This document shows positions 33,101 through 40,242 of a DNA stretch of 40,665 nucleotides, piece after piece. Location: assembly GCA_003343845.1 (NCBI GenBank), contig QAKK01000017.1:1-40665 (forward strand). Direction: 5' to 3'. Position numbers and translations under genes: made by a program. A model generated the notes under the pieces. The model saw only the letters and a program-made list of their open reading frames with translations. It ran no database searches and was not told the origin of the DNA. This DNA is from Oscillospiraceae bacterium. GTDB taxonomy: Bacteria > Bacillota > Clostridia > Oscillospirales > CAG-272. Position 1 is the stretch's first letter; the number at the start of each line of letters is the position of its first letter.

Positions 33101-35983
33101 CGTGCCGTTCTTCGCGGTATCGGTGCTGTCGCACAGAGTCAGCTTGCCGAGAACCTTGATGTTGCCCGTATTCGTATTTGCCGCTTTCAAGGCGTGACCG
33201 TTCAGATCGAGGGTGACCGTCTTGGTCGCAGCAACTGTCAAACCGGTTGTGCTGATGTCAAGGTCATCCAGCAGCGTGACCGTGTCGCCGTCCTTGGCAG
33301 CCGCGATGGCTTCTGCAAGGGTTGCATACTCGACCGTGCCGATTTTTGCAACCGGCGCCACCTTGACGCCGTACGTGCCGTCCGCGTTCGCAGCGGGTAC
33401 AAAGCCCTCTGCGCAGTATTCGGGCAACACTGCCTTCGTGAAGCTGCCGCCGGAGACGGCGTAGGTCGTATCCTTAAAGTCGGCATATTCGGTCTTGACG
33501 GTCTCCAGCGATGCGAGACCGACCTGTCCCTTGTAGCTGCCGTTTGCGCCCTGAATCGTGATTTTGCCCTTGGGTGCAGGCGTTGCCGCGCCGGTTGTAT
33601 TGTCGGTGGAAACGACCGCAAAGCCCGTCGTGGCTGCGCCGTTATCGTCCTGCGTGTAGCTGGGTGTTTCGGCCGTTGCCGTCACCGTGCAGTCGGTGAG
33701 CGTGAGGTCGGTGTACTTGACCTCGACCGCCGTGCCGCCCGAAACCGTGCAGTTTGTGAGCGTCACCTGCTGAGCGCCCGCCGCCGTCATGGTAGAGGTC
33801 GAGCCGGAAACGTAAATGCCGTTCGTCGCGCCCGTCGCCGCCGCAGTGATCGTCGAGCCGGTCGCCGTCAGCTGCAGACCGGAATTCGAGCCGTTGTGGT
33901 AAATGCCGGTGCCCGTGCCGGTGATCGTGCTGTTTTCGATGTTGATCGTCGCGTTGTTTACGAAGTTCGCCAACGCGTAGTTGCCGATGACCGTCGAATT
34001 TTTGACCGTGTAGGTCGCATCCGCAGCCGAGCAGCCGAGACCGACGAGGCCGGCCGCGCTCAGCGTGGCATTCTCCAGCGTAAAGTCTGCGACGGCGCCG
34101 ATGCCGCGTGTAGAGCCTTTCGTGCTCTTATAGGTGCCGTTCTTCATCGTGACTGCGGCACGCGTCAGCAACGAATAGCCGCTGCCGTCATAGCTGTTGG
34201 TCAGCGTGTAGCCGCCGAGGTCGATTGTGATTGCCTTGGTCACGTTGAGCTGGCTGGAGGCGGAAATGTTCTTCAGCAGAATCAGCGTATCACCGTCAGC
34301 CGCATCCGCCAGTGCCACGGCAAGTTTGCCGGTCGAGCTGGTGCTGGCGCCGGTATAGAAATTCTTCGCACCGCCGTTGGCATCCAGAAGCTGAATGCCC
34401 TGATTGGCCGCAACGACATAATAGCCGTCATTCTTTCTGACGCCGGTCATCTCGGTCGCCAGAATTCTGCCCTTTACCTGATCGTCGCCGAGATAGGGGT
34501 CATTGTTGCCGTAGAAGCTGCCCGCGCTGATCTTCAGCGCGTCCGCCGTCTTGCCGTTGTAGATGTTGAAGGTGAGCGGCGTTCTGCTTTCGTCGTACTT
34601 GTAATTGCCCTCGGCAATGTTCTTGTACGTGCCACCTGCGATCTTCAGCACGGGCGAACTGTCGTCATTCGTGCCGACATAGACCGTCGCTTCCTCATTG
34701 GACTTGTTGATAAAGGTACCGCTCTGCACCGTGATGCTGCCGGTACGTGCCCAGACGGCAATACCGTCGGTGCCGGTGTAGTTCGAGACATCGAGCGTAC
34801 CGTTGCCCGAAACCGTTACCGTACCGCTGCCGCCGTTGACGATGCCGACACCCGCCGCATAACCGGGTACGCCTGCGGCCGCAGCAGCCGCCGCGTCGTA
34901 ACCGATGATCAGCGTTTTTGCATTGAGGTTGACCTTTACGTCGCCGTCGGTGACCACGATACCGTAAGGCAGAGGTTCTGCCGCCGTGCCGATATCGGCC
35001 AGCAACTTCAGCGTATCTCCACCCTTGAGTGCGGAGAACGCCTCGGTCGCGGCTGCATAGCGCGTTACGACGCCATCCGCGCCCGTGATTGTTGCAACCG
35101 CCGTAAATTCGGCCTTTGCGACCGTATAGGAGCCGTCCGCCTGTTTCTCGCAGGCATAGACGGTTTCATCCACATAGCCTGCAAGCGAAATGACATCGAC
35201 ATCCGTAAACGTGCCGCCGGTGATGGTACCCGCTTTCGCCTTGACAACGCCATTGTAGACGCCGCCGGTGATCGCAGAACCGTTGCCTACGCTCATCGCG
35301 GGGTGTCCGGAAACCGTGCCTGCGGAGATCTTCACCGGGCTGTACGCAGCGGAAATTGCATAGACATCATCACCCGAATCCGCCGTCGGGATTGCCGTAA
35401 TCGTACCGCCGCTCATCTCCATGGAGGCCTTTGCGTTCACGAGGTTGACCGCGCTGTTATTGCGCTTGGCATCCGCATAAACCGTACCGCCGCTCATCGT
35501 GAACTTGCAGTTTGCAGCGACGTAAACGGCGGTGCCGCTCTTCTCCATGCCCTCGGTGGTAATCGTACCGCCGGCCAGTTGCAGTGAGCCGCTCCCGGAT
35601 ACCGAAACGACTCGGCCGGCAGTCCCGGTGTAGTCGGAACAGACCTTGCCCGTGCCGACCGAGTCGGTCAGCGTCAGGTTGCCCTCCACCAGTACCTGAT
35701 CCTTCTTAGCCGTATACTTGCTGACCATCAGCGTATGGCCGTTCAGGTCCAGGGTCGCCGTTACGCCTGCAGGAACCGTCACGGGTGCGCCGACGCTGGT
35801 GATATCAGCATCCAGCCGGACCGTGTCGCCGTCCTTGGCAGCTGCGATGGCGTCCTTGAGCGATGCATAGCTGACACCGCCGACGCTCGCAACGTCTCCC
35901 TCCGCCGCGAGCGCCGTCAGCGAGAACGCAGCCAGCAGCACGCAGAGCGTGAGCACGACAGACAAAAGCTTGTTTGTCTTCAT
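27125..35983 (-). CDS. Giant secreted protein of about ten beta-helix-type modules
   Basis: 2952 aa from the ATG at 35983 (AAGGAG site; the frame continues upstream without support). Signal peptide 1-27 (LLAAFSLTALA-AE). It contains about ten related modules, most opening with a GxVxYATLAEAIAAAKDGDT-like segment, then TVTLDLNGHTL-like, then rows of VxGGTxxxx, ISGGT and VNGGxI strands of a right-handed parallel beta-helix. Many close with SGGTFSSEIKSEYCAEGFEP followed by an NADGTYGVK-like turn. Each module boundary carries one Cys. The last ~135 residues (from RVGLSDNMM) form a different C-terminal domain with no sorting motif: no LPxTG, SLH or choline-binding repeats. An adhesin or surface-layer role is inferred. 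Expression probably depends on the leader attenuator. Confidence 0.82.
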   Translation of the reverse strand: MKTNKLLSVVLTLCVLLAAFSLTALAAEGDVASVGGVSYASLKDAIAAAKDGDTVRLDADITSVGAPVTVPAGVTATLDLNGHTLMVSKYTAKKDQVLVEGNLTLTDSVGTGKVCSDYTGTAGRVVSVSGSGSLQLAGGTITTEGMEKSGTAVYVAANCKFTMSGGTVYADAKRNNSAVNLVNAKASMEMSGGTITAIPTADSGDDVYAISAAYSPVKISAGTVSGHPAMSVGNGSAITGGVYNGVVKAKAGTITGGTFTDVDVISLAGYVDETVYACEKQADGSYTVAKAEFTAVATITGADGVVTRYAAATEAFSALKGGDTLKLLADIGTAAEPLPYGIVVTDGDVKVNLNAKTLIIGYDAAAAAAAGVPGYAAGVGIVNGGSGTVTVSGNGTLDVSNYTGTDGIAVWARTGSITVQSGTFINKSNEEATVYVGTNDDSSPVLKIAGGTYKNIAEGNYKYDESRTPLTFNIYNGKTADALKISAGSFYGNNDPYLGDDQVKGRILATEMTGVRKNDGYYVVAANQGIQLLDANGGAKNFYTGASTSSTGKLAVALADAADGDTLILLKNISASSQLNVTKAITIDLGGYTLTNSYDGSGYSLLTRAAVTMKNGTYKSTKGSTRGIGAVADFTLENATLSAAGLVGLGCSAADATYTVKNSTVIGNYALANFVNNATINIENSTITGTGTGIYHNGSNSGLQLTATGSTITAAATGATNGIYVSGSTSTMTAAGAQQVTLTNCTVSGGTAVEVKYTDLTLTDCTVTATAETPSYTQDDNGAATTGFAVVSTDNTTGAATPAPKGKITIQGANGSYKGQVGLASLETVKTEYADFKDTTYAVSGGSFTKAVLPEYCAEGFVPAANADGTYGVKVAPVAKIGTVEYATLAEAIAAAKDGDTVTLLDDLDISTTGLTVAATKTVTLDLNGHALKAANTNTGNIKVLGKLTLCDSTDTAKNGTGTRKVWTDTPYIYNKQDKVLIAAIDGGTFTMESGLIDTASSIADNANDGQFAVSVQNENADATVIINGGHIKAGWYAVAGNGTDITYNGNITVNGGILESVADYAIYHPHTGTTTVNGGVIFGAAGGISLNRGKLIVNDGTITSKGTGTTGNWGDGTGNQQAAAINVNAAYETTAVEIKGGKITAEKDAILLTNGRNGTVAVSGGSFSSEIKSEYCAAGFEPVTNADGTYGVKAASVAKIGTVEYATLAEAIAAAKDGDTVTLTADINTPETSYYIQKSLTIDLAGKTLTGSGYDGVFNIVGENAAVLIKNGKIVAVEQTGTAGKYTMAVWACAAGCEVTLEDLDVSQQITHTDDKQMDMIYTSKGTIIINSGRFESGTSAWTLNCKDSAYKAGTAKIIVNGGTFVGYDPRNNTAEGKGTSFVAEGVGVDAADGSFTAVPNMAAQIVDADGNSVAAYAGHYDAIAAAKDGEKVILLSDRKNFVTNTIGANITIDLNGKTLSLGNNNPFFRTNGEVTIQNGTIDSNVACVIVNAYNKLTLKNVKITGVTGNNGKNLVNVCSNAEVTIDKDTVLTASGSNGAAVFIGQDADAKYTLNVYGKVIQESKSFAISGNGSYKGTTTINIYDGAEVKSASVAIYHPQAGVINVNGGLVEGYCAIGIKSGTLNINGGTVRGTADDHVLDDSNSTSGTIIYDGSAIVVDSRAAGYAGNVNINVTGGTVESCYSTAIREIGEQDKPNMTQLTKLNVTGGSVLGASQELGNVTNDMLVRDISSSNVSVSGGTFNHAVPETYCADGFVPTKNADGTYGVKESRYVASVGSTKYETLADAIAAAAKGSTVTLLADTRENVTIDKALTLDLNGFTLNGGTVEAKPALTITARTVTIKDSSEAQTGTIMREDTAENSGVSSHYVIDIQGNAWVMFESGKVTNNSGSAAGKGASLVRIGDDRVAKQPGLVIKGGTFTQDNFIVIKVGRGYLTLNGGTLNSANSYAIENWFRATIKGGTVNGTAAAWTYSGGFNSTLTVEGGTINGDVESVSYDGSTGKKASVSITGGTVNGALGTYIYSNGLTATEDATKATIEVTGGTFANDPTKYVVEGATVTKNSEGKFGVEKAYLAKVGNTSYYTMEEAFKAQTASGEPVVLLRDYTTRGTFNSGSSNRTVDLNGYTWTYTGTNVNDAAFEINYPDVTLTVKNGTVVSGSMVGLIPSAMGGTIKYDNSGLVLDGVTATANGNSGIETNGNNTNDTVTLKNSTLNVPNGFGIYFPSSGTLTLDNSTVNAKTMGVQVCAGSLSINEGSAVTVTGDAVPKAEDDGAIQDGAAISVVNRTGYKGLGTVTVSGGKFTAKEGNSAIKAYDWANKTESDFTADKGTVAVSGGTFSSEIKSEYCAEGFEPVANTDGTYTVGAKKAVEVWTGYTGTSVAAYATVAEAAANLGENKWIVITGDYTLTADFTIPADVRLDVADGAVLTVANGVTLTVAADAKRLAARTGAAIVNNGTILVCGTSYSNGYVMVQEGGTLDLGTLTVPEGCFLDNNGTNYFAAVATYSITYADGTTKQAGSLNNLSGAVRVTLLKNVTDFGRSFSSTDALADNFVFDLGGHTLSGKANASSQVMTIAAPMTVTNGTIVYASSNEHYGAIQTNDNVTFDASVTVDGGVGYALRTNGYGKTVVFNGTAVTNGEYAITGNGAESGGLVVDCSLVVGESANISAANGIAIYHPMLGTVSVTGGKISGHTGIEMCAGKLVVSGGEITSTGANHDETGSTDTIKDGAAISIINRNYPGGVPTLEVTGGIVKATGEGALAVKAYDYTADKVAEWTTAGEFVNISGGTFSSEIKSEYCAEGFEPVANTDGTYGVAEKARVGLSDNMMIIPRGLADGKYTMLILAAIDSLDYAEVGFKVMVYNDGKAVSDETMYSTTTVYTSVKDGAGKVWKPDDSELGDTKCKYLFASTMEIDVSDKDAFTLDAYVRVVPYATDYDGNVLVKNTFNIPITYFFN

Positions 35984-36071
35984 TGTTTGATCTCCTTCTG
36001 AAAATTTATTCCAGCCCGCCGGGCGGCGAGACAAAAGAATCATGCACGGATGCCATTGTCGAAACGGCGCG

Positions 36072-36109
36072 AAAAAACGCAAGATCCTGAAATCTTGCTG
36101 TGCAGGATC
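36072..36109 (-). promoter_or_regulatory. Terminator/antiterminator pair in the leader of the giant-protein gene
   Basis: On the minus strand, GCAAGAT (36098-36092), a 6-nt loop and ATCTTGC (36085-36079) are followed by G and T6 (36077-36072): an intrinsic terminator about 90 nt before the gene. GATCCTG (36109-36103) is perfectly complementary to CAGGATC (36089-36083), which overlaps the terminator loop and second arm, so the two structures exclude each other. Upstream of them the leader (to about 36244) has further stems, among them CGCAC ... GUGCG enclosing GGCUUU ... AAAGCC. This is riboswitch-like, with an unknown signal. Confidence 0.6.
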
Positions 36110-36250
36110 GCACGTTCGGCTTTTGCGGTTGCAGGAAAGCCCCTGTGCGGTGTGTTGTGATTTAAAATATAGGTACAAGTCTCATTCTTGCTTTTGCACA
36201 TTTCAAGCGCTTCAGCCGTGTTGCCTATACACGTTTCACCTTATGTCGCA

Positions 36251-36279
36251 ATTATAGCACGCGAATTTGGGGCTGTCAA
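36251..36279 (-). promoter_or_regulatory. Consensus promoter of the giant-protein operon
   Basis: Minus-strand TTGACA (36274-36279), a 17-bp spacer and TATAAT (36251-36256): a full consensus promoter. Transcription near 36244 gives a leader of about 260 nt. The region 36280-36390 upstream contains no gene or further signal that I can see. Confidence 0.85.
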
Positions 36280-36394
36280 GCGATTTTGGGTATTTTTAAC
36301 TTGTTTTTCAAGCAAAGGGAACAACGACGGACAGTCCGGAATTGTGCCGCACGATACGGGTCACCCTGTCGGTTTTTGATGTGAAAATTGCAGC

Positions 36395-36415
36395 AAAAAG
36401 CCCCCGTTCGGGGGC
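36395..36415 (-). terminator. Terminator of the glycyl-radical enzyme operon
   Basis: GCCCCC-GAAC-GGGGGC followed by TTTTT on the minus strand, about 105 bp past the activase stop codon. The stretch between (36416-36518) holds no recognisable gene. Confidence 0.75.
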
Positions 36416-36518
36416 AAGGAACGCGAGGCGGGGACGGGGCTTTTTCGTGCTTTCATTTGGGAAGGCTAAGATGCGGCGAGAGACAGACGGCGCAGGACGG
36501 TATGCAGGATCGACCCGA

Positions 36519-37418
36519 TCAGCGCAGGACGCGGATGCCGCGGGCGGCAAGGACGTCGCGCGCAGCCTCCGTCTCCGCCGCGGTGGGGATCGGCGTATCG
36601 ACGGCGGCAAGCGGATAGCGCAGGTCGAGTGATTCGTATTTGGTGCCGGACAGGTTGTGATACGGCAGAACGCGCACGCCGACGACGCAGGTGAGCGTGG
36701 CGAGAAAATCGGCGATCTTCTCCATTTCGCCCGCATTTTGCCCCGGCACAAACGGGATGCGGATCTCAACCCGCTGATGCAGCGCATCGAGCAGGCGCAG
36801 ATTTTGCAGGATCCGCTCGTTTGGCAGCCCGCAGAGGCTGCGGTGCAGATCGCTGTCGATCGCCTTGACATCGACGAGAAAGCTATCAGCAAGCCCGATA
36901 ACCTTGCGCAGATTCGCCTCAGGTACGGCAAGACAGGTGTCCACCGCCGTGTTCACGCCCGCACCGTGCAGCGCCGTGAGCAGCTCGCGGCAGAAGTCAG
37001 CCTGGAGCAGCGGTTCGCCGCCCGACAGCGTGACGCCGCCGCCCGAATGGTCGTAAAACGCCTTGTCTTCCAGCAGCTTCGGCAGCAGCTCCGCCGCCGT
37101 CGCGCGCTTGCCGTAGAAGATCAGCGCGTCGGAGAAGCAGACGCTCTCGCATTTGCCGCAGGCGATGCACTTGGCGCGGTCAAAGCGATGCACGCCGTCG
37201 ACAATTCTGTGCGCGCCGGTCGGGCAGGCTGCGGCGCACCGCCCGCAGACGGTGCATTTGTGCGCGTAGAAGCCGAGTTCAGGCTTTGTGGACAACCCCT
37301 CGGGGTTGTGACACCACTTGCAGCGCAGCGGGCAGCCCTTGAGAAAGAGCGTGGTGCGCATGCCGTCGCCGTCGTGAATCTCAAAGCGTTTGATATTGAT
37401 ATAGGTTCCCTTGGTCAT
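36519..37418 (-). CDS. Glycyl-radical enzyme activating protein (PflA family, radical SAM)
   Basis: 299 aa from the ATG at 37418 (GGAG site); upstream frame rejected. The radical-SAM cluster motif CPLRCKWC (Cys29, Cys33, Cys36) is followed by a two-cluster ferredoxin-like insert (Cys55/58/61/65 and Cys84/87/90/94) and the GGEP motif (TLSGGEPLLQ). It abstracts hydrogen from the partner's conserved glycine to form the radical. The ferredoxin insert is typical of activases for dehydratase- and decarboxylase-type glycyl-radical enzymes, and is absent from the simple PFL activase. It follows the enzyme gene by 13 bp in one operon. Confidence 0.93.
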   Translation of the reverse strand: MTKGTYINIKRFEIHDGDGMRTTLFLKGCPLRCKWCHNPEGLSTKPELGFYAHKCTVCGRCAAACPTGAHRIVDGVHRFDRAKCIACGKCESVCFSDALIFYGKRATAAELLPKLLEDKAFYDHSGGGVTLSGGEPLLQADFCRELLTALHGAGVNTAVDTCLAVPEANLRKVIGLADSFLVDVKAIDSDLHRSLCGLPNERILQNLRLLDALHQRVEIRIPFVPGQNAGEMEKIADFLATLTCVVGVRVLPYHNLSGTKYESLDLRYPLAAVDTPIPTAAETEAARDVLAARGIRVLR

Positions 37419-37431
37419 ATGGTTCTCCGTT

Positions 37432-39633
37432 TCAGTGGCTTGCCGCGTTTTCGGTCTGGCGGATAAATTCGTCCTGCTCCACGCGGGAAAGCGAGGTGAA
37501 ATAGACGTTCCAGCCGCACAGGCGCACCTGGAGCGTCGCATAGTTCTCCGGATGTGCCTGCGCCGCACGCAGTACCTCGGGCGACAGGACATTGATCTGC
37601 ATGGCAAATCCGCGTTTCTCCATGTAGGTATCGAGCAACGTCTCCATGGCGCAGAGCCCGCTCTCGCTCTCGACCGCGCCTGCGTACAGCACGATGTCCA
37701 GCACCGTGCCGTTCGGCGTGTCGGTATAATCTACGGCAGTCGCCGAGCGGATCAGCGCCGTCACGCCCTCGCGATCCATCGCGGTCACGGCGCACATGTT
37801 CTTGGAGAGCGGCTCGCCCGCAAGGCGGCCGTCCGCCGTCGCGCCGGTCTTCTCGCCGAAGGTCAGGCGATAGTCAATGGAGAAAAAGCCGCAGCGGAAG
37901 ATGCCGCCGCGCCCGTTCGGCTTTCCGTTGATGCAGGCAGCCGTATCGTGCACGACCCTTGCCGCGAGCGCATCGACCGTCGGGTCGCCGTTGCCGTACT
38001 TCGGCAGACGCCGGAGCGCCGTCTGCCGAAGTTCCTCATACCCCCGCCAGTTGCCGCGCAGAACGGCGGCAAATTCGGACAGCTTCAGTTTCTTCTCCTC
38101 ATAGACCAGGCAGCGCACGGCAGTCAGCGCGTCCACCGTGCTGGCAATGCAGATGGCGTTGACGGCGGAATTGTTGTACTTTGCGCCGCCGCTGTAGGCA
38201 TCTTTGCCGCGCGCCACGCAGTCGGCAAGCGTGGACGAAAACAGCGGCGCGGGATTGAGCGACGGATACGCCCGTTCGTAGGCAACCGTGAGCGCCGCCG
38301 CCCGATCGGCAAACGTCTCGATCTGCGCCAGTACGGCGGCATAGAAGGCGTCAAAGTCACGGTAGCTGTCGGGGTCGGCAGGCACGCCGACTGCGGCGCC
38401 GGTATCGGGGTCGATCCCGCCGTTCATCGCGACAAGCACCGCCTTCGGCAGGTTGACACGCGCCGCGCAGGTGCAGGGCACCTCTTTGCCGAGCGCCGCC
38501 GGCTCATAGCAGCCGATGACCACATAGTTGCGCGCGTCGGCGGGATCCTCGCCGAGCGCGGTGAGCGCGCCCTCGACCACCTCGTCATTCAGGAAGACAA
38601 AGCTGTTTCTGCCGTCCCGAATCGAGCCGAGGATCAGCCGAACGAGCGGCTTCGGCAAATCCTTATGCCAGCGAACGTGAATCTTCGGGTCGTTGATATT
38701 CAGCCAGATGTATTCCTCGACGATGAGCGTGGTCAGCGGATTGGTCGCATCGCTGCCGTCCGCCAGTCTGCCGCCGATGTAGAACGGCACGTTTGCCGTG
38801 ACGTGCATAGAATAAAATTTGAAGAAATAATAGCGAAAGAGTTCGCGCGCCTGCGGCTCGGTCAGCCTGCCGCACGCGATGTCCCGCCGGTAAAACGGGT
38901 AGAACTGGCGGTCAAGCCCGCCGAGCGAGCGCACCGCATCCCGCTCCACGTTGCATTGCAGGTTGTAGAAAATCACCGAAAGCTGCATTGACTCAAGCAG
39001 GGTTTCGGGTGCGCCGACGGTCAACTGCCGCAGCGAGGACGAGACCAGCCGCATTTTGTCGTCACCCGCCGCCGCAAGCCGGTCGGTGGCATCGGCGAGC
39101 CGCTCGATAAAGCCGATCGTCGCCGTCAGCGTATCCGCCGCGCAGGCGTAAAACAGGCGCTGTTCCTCAGTGAGCGTCGTTTTTGCATCGCGGGCGGCAA
39201 GCAAGCGGGCGCGCAGCCCGGGGATGCCGAGGGTCAGAAGCGCCTGCCAGTCCGGCGAAGTGTGCCCAAAGTCGGCATCACCCGTGTAGCAGAGCCCCTC
39301 CGTGGCAGCCTCCGTCCCGGCGAGCAGATCCGCCATTTCCCGTGCGCGGAAATCCACGATCCAGCGCCCGCGGATGCGCGAAAGCAGAAAATCGTGATTC
39401 AGCTTTTCGGGGAAGAAATCGCGGCTGTCCACATCCAGCTGCGCAGACGCCAATACCTTTTCATAGAGCCGCGTTTTCACGGCGATGGCAGGCTGCCCGG
39501 ACATATCCTGCTCAATTTTGAGCAGCGCGGTGCGCAGCGCCTCGGGCGCAAGTCCGCTTGCCGCATCCCAGTGGTGTTCCGTATACTGTGTACCGAGTAC
39601 CGCGCGGTCGGCTTCAAAGTGGTTCCAGATCAT
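37432..39633 (-). CDS. Glycyl-radical enzyme, PFL-like, probably dehydratase type
   Basis: 733 aa, slightly shorter than PFL or the diol dehydratases (760-850). The catalytic Cys375 lies in IGCYEPAAL: the Cys-x-Glu-Pro arrangement marks the dehydratase-like branch, while true PFL has Cys-Cys. The C-terminal radical loop reads VRLCGWNVYF with Gly707, in place of the usual RVSGYAV type. Substrate not assignable from sequence; glycerol/propanediol, hydroxyproline or choline-type enzymes are family precedents. The enzyme is strictly anaerobic and cytoplasmic. The ATG at 39633 has a GGAGG site and a promoter at 39660-39688, and the activase gene follows. No microcompartment genes are in the window. 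Confidence 0.88.
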   Translation of the reverse strand: MIWNHFEADRAVLGTQYTEHHWDAASGLAPEALRTALLKIEQDMSGQPAIAVKTRLYEKVLASAQLDVDSRDFFPEKLNHDFLLSRIRGRWIVDFRAREMADLLAGTEAATEGLCYTGDADFGHTSPDWQALLTLGIPGLRARLLAARDAKTTLTEEQRLFYACAADTLTATIGFIERLADATDRLAAAGDDKMRLVSSSLRQLTVGAPETLLESMQLSVIFYNLQCNVERDAVRSLGGLDRQFYPFYRRDIACGRLTEPQARELFRYYFFKFYSMHVTANVPFYIGGRLADGSDATNPLTTLIVEEYIWLNINDPKIHVRWHKDLPKPLVRLILGSIRDGRNSFVFLNDEVVEGALTALGEDPADARNYVVIGCYEPAALGKEVPCTCAARVNLPKAVLVAMNGGIDPDTGAAVGVPADPDSYRDFDAFYAAVLAQIETFADRAAALTVAYERAYPSLNPAPLFSSTLADCVARGKDAYSGGAKYNNSAVNAICIASTVDALTAVRCLVYEEKKLKLSEFAAVLRGNWRGYEELRQTALRRLPKYGNGDPTVDALAARVVHDTAACINGKPNGRGGIFRCGFFSIDYRLTFGEKTGATADGRLAGEPLSKNMCAVTAMDREGVTALIRSATAVDYTDTPNGTVLDIVLYAGAVESESGLCAMETLLDTYMEKRGFAMQINVLSPEVLRAAQAHPENYATLQVRLCGWNVYFTSLSRVEQDEFIRQTENAASH

Positions 39634-39659
39634 CGCTCTACGCCTCCGTTTTCGTGTTC

Positions 39660-39688
39660 AGCATACCCCGTGCGGGTCGGATTGTCAA
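39660..39688 (-). promoter_or_regulatory. Promoter of the glycyl-radical enzyme operon
   Basis: Minus-strand TTGACA (39683-39688), a 17-bp spacer and TATGCT (39660-39665), just ahead of the start at 39633. The gap up to the tRNA promoter holds nothing else recognisable. Confidence 0.75.
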
Positions 39689-39852
39689 TGCGGCTTTCGT
39701 GCGCATTTGCGTTTTTCGGCTGCAAAGCACCGAAAGAAGGCGGAAAATGTGCGCTTTTTTCCAAGTTTCGATGATGTTTCCCGTGCTTACGCGCCCGACG
39801 CGGAAATCTGCGCAGATTCGTGCAAAGATGCGGAAAAATTTCAAAAATCATC

Positions 39853-39881
39853 TTGACAAGGGGGCATCGGCTTGCTATAAT
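39853..39881 (+). promoter_or_regulatory. Consensus promoter of tRNA-Asn
   Basis: TTGACA (39853-39858), a 17-bp spacer and TATAAT (39876-39881), about 30 bp before the tRNA. Confidence 0.9.
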
Positions 39882-39911
39882 ATAGCCTGTCGGTCCGAAC
39901 GGATCGGCTAT

Positions 39912-39987
39912 TCCTCCTTAGCTCAGTCGGTAGAGCGCGTGACTGTTAATCACGATGTCGTTGGTTCGAGCCCAACAGGGGGAGCCA
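39912..39987 (+). tRNA. tRNA-Asn (anticodon GTT)
   Basis: A complete cloverleaf of 76 nt: acceptor TCCTCCT/AGGGGGA, D stem GCTC/GAGC, anticodon stem CGTGA/TCACG with loop CTGTTAA (anticodon GTT at 39945-39947), T stem GTTGG/CCAAC with loop TTCGAGC, discriminator G and an encoded CCA end. A consensus promoter precedes it and an intrinsic terminator follows immediately, so it is transcribed alone. Confidence 0.97.
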
Positions 39988-39988
39988 G

Positions 39989-40020
39989 GAAAAAGCACTT
40001 GCTTTCGCAAGTGCTTTTTC
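39989..40020. terminator. Terminator of the tRNA-Asn gene
   Basis: A 32-bp palindrome: GAAAAAGCACTTGC, TTTC loop, complement ending in T5. It begins 2 nt after the tRNA CCA. Confidence 0.92.
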
Positions 40021-40028
40021 AGTTATAT

Positions 40029-40191
40029 TCGCCTTGCGGCGAGTGATATTGCCTTCGGCAGTGATATCCGGCGTTGCCGGGTGATATTCGCTTCGCGAGT
40101 GTAAGCGGCGAATATAATATCACTGCGCGGCAGCGCAATATCACTTTTGCGTCAGCAAAAATATCACGCCGCGCATCGCGCGGCATATCAC
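40029..40191. repeat. Array of seven small hairpins spaced by GTGATAT / ATATCAC
   Basis: Four hairpins (40029-40042, 40050-40060, 40068-40080, 40088-40098) are separated by GTGATAT in forward orientation (40043, 40061, 40081). After a central spacer (40099-40116), three more hairpins (40124-40137, 40145-40160, 40168-40184) are separated by the inverse ATATCAC (40117, 40138, 40161, 40185). The stems all differ in sequence but share short loops (TTGC, TTC, GTT, GGCA, GTCA, ATC). The forward and inverse spacers can pair, so the whole could fold into one branched structure. It lies directly ahead of the four-helix-bundle gene. Confidence 0.85.
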
Positions 40192-40199
40192 TTATTCTC

Positions 40200-40228
40200 T
40201 TTACAGATTAGCGTACTTATAATATAAT
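40200..40228 (+). promoter_or_regulatory. Promoter of the four-helix-bundle gene
   Basis: TTTACA (40200-40205), a 17-bp spacer and TATAAT (40223-40228). Transcription near 40235 leaves almost no leader. Confidence 0.65.
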
Positions 40229-40242
40229 CGGTTTGCGGGGTG

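Noticed and set aside
31547..35587. A 1346-codon open frame on the plus strand opposite the giant gene
   Set aside because: It is the mirror of a repetitive, GC-rich coding sequence; its product is Arg/Val/Asp-rich without domains, and no Shine-Dalgarno sequence or promoter supports it.
36085..36250. Leader of the giant gene as a c-di-GMP-I (GEMM) riboswitch
   Set aside because: CGCACAGGG and GCAAAAGCC recall parts of that core, but the second helix, tetraloop and receptor are missing, so I only call it an unassigned structured leader.
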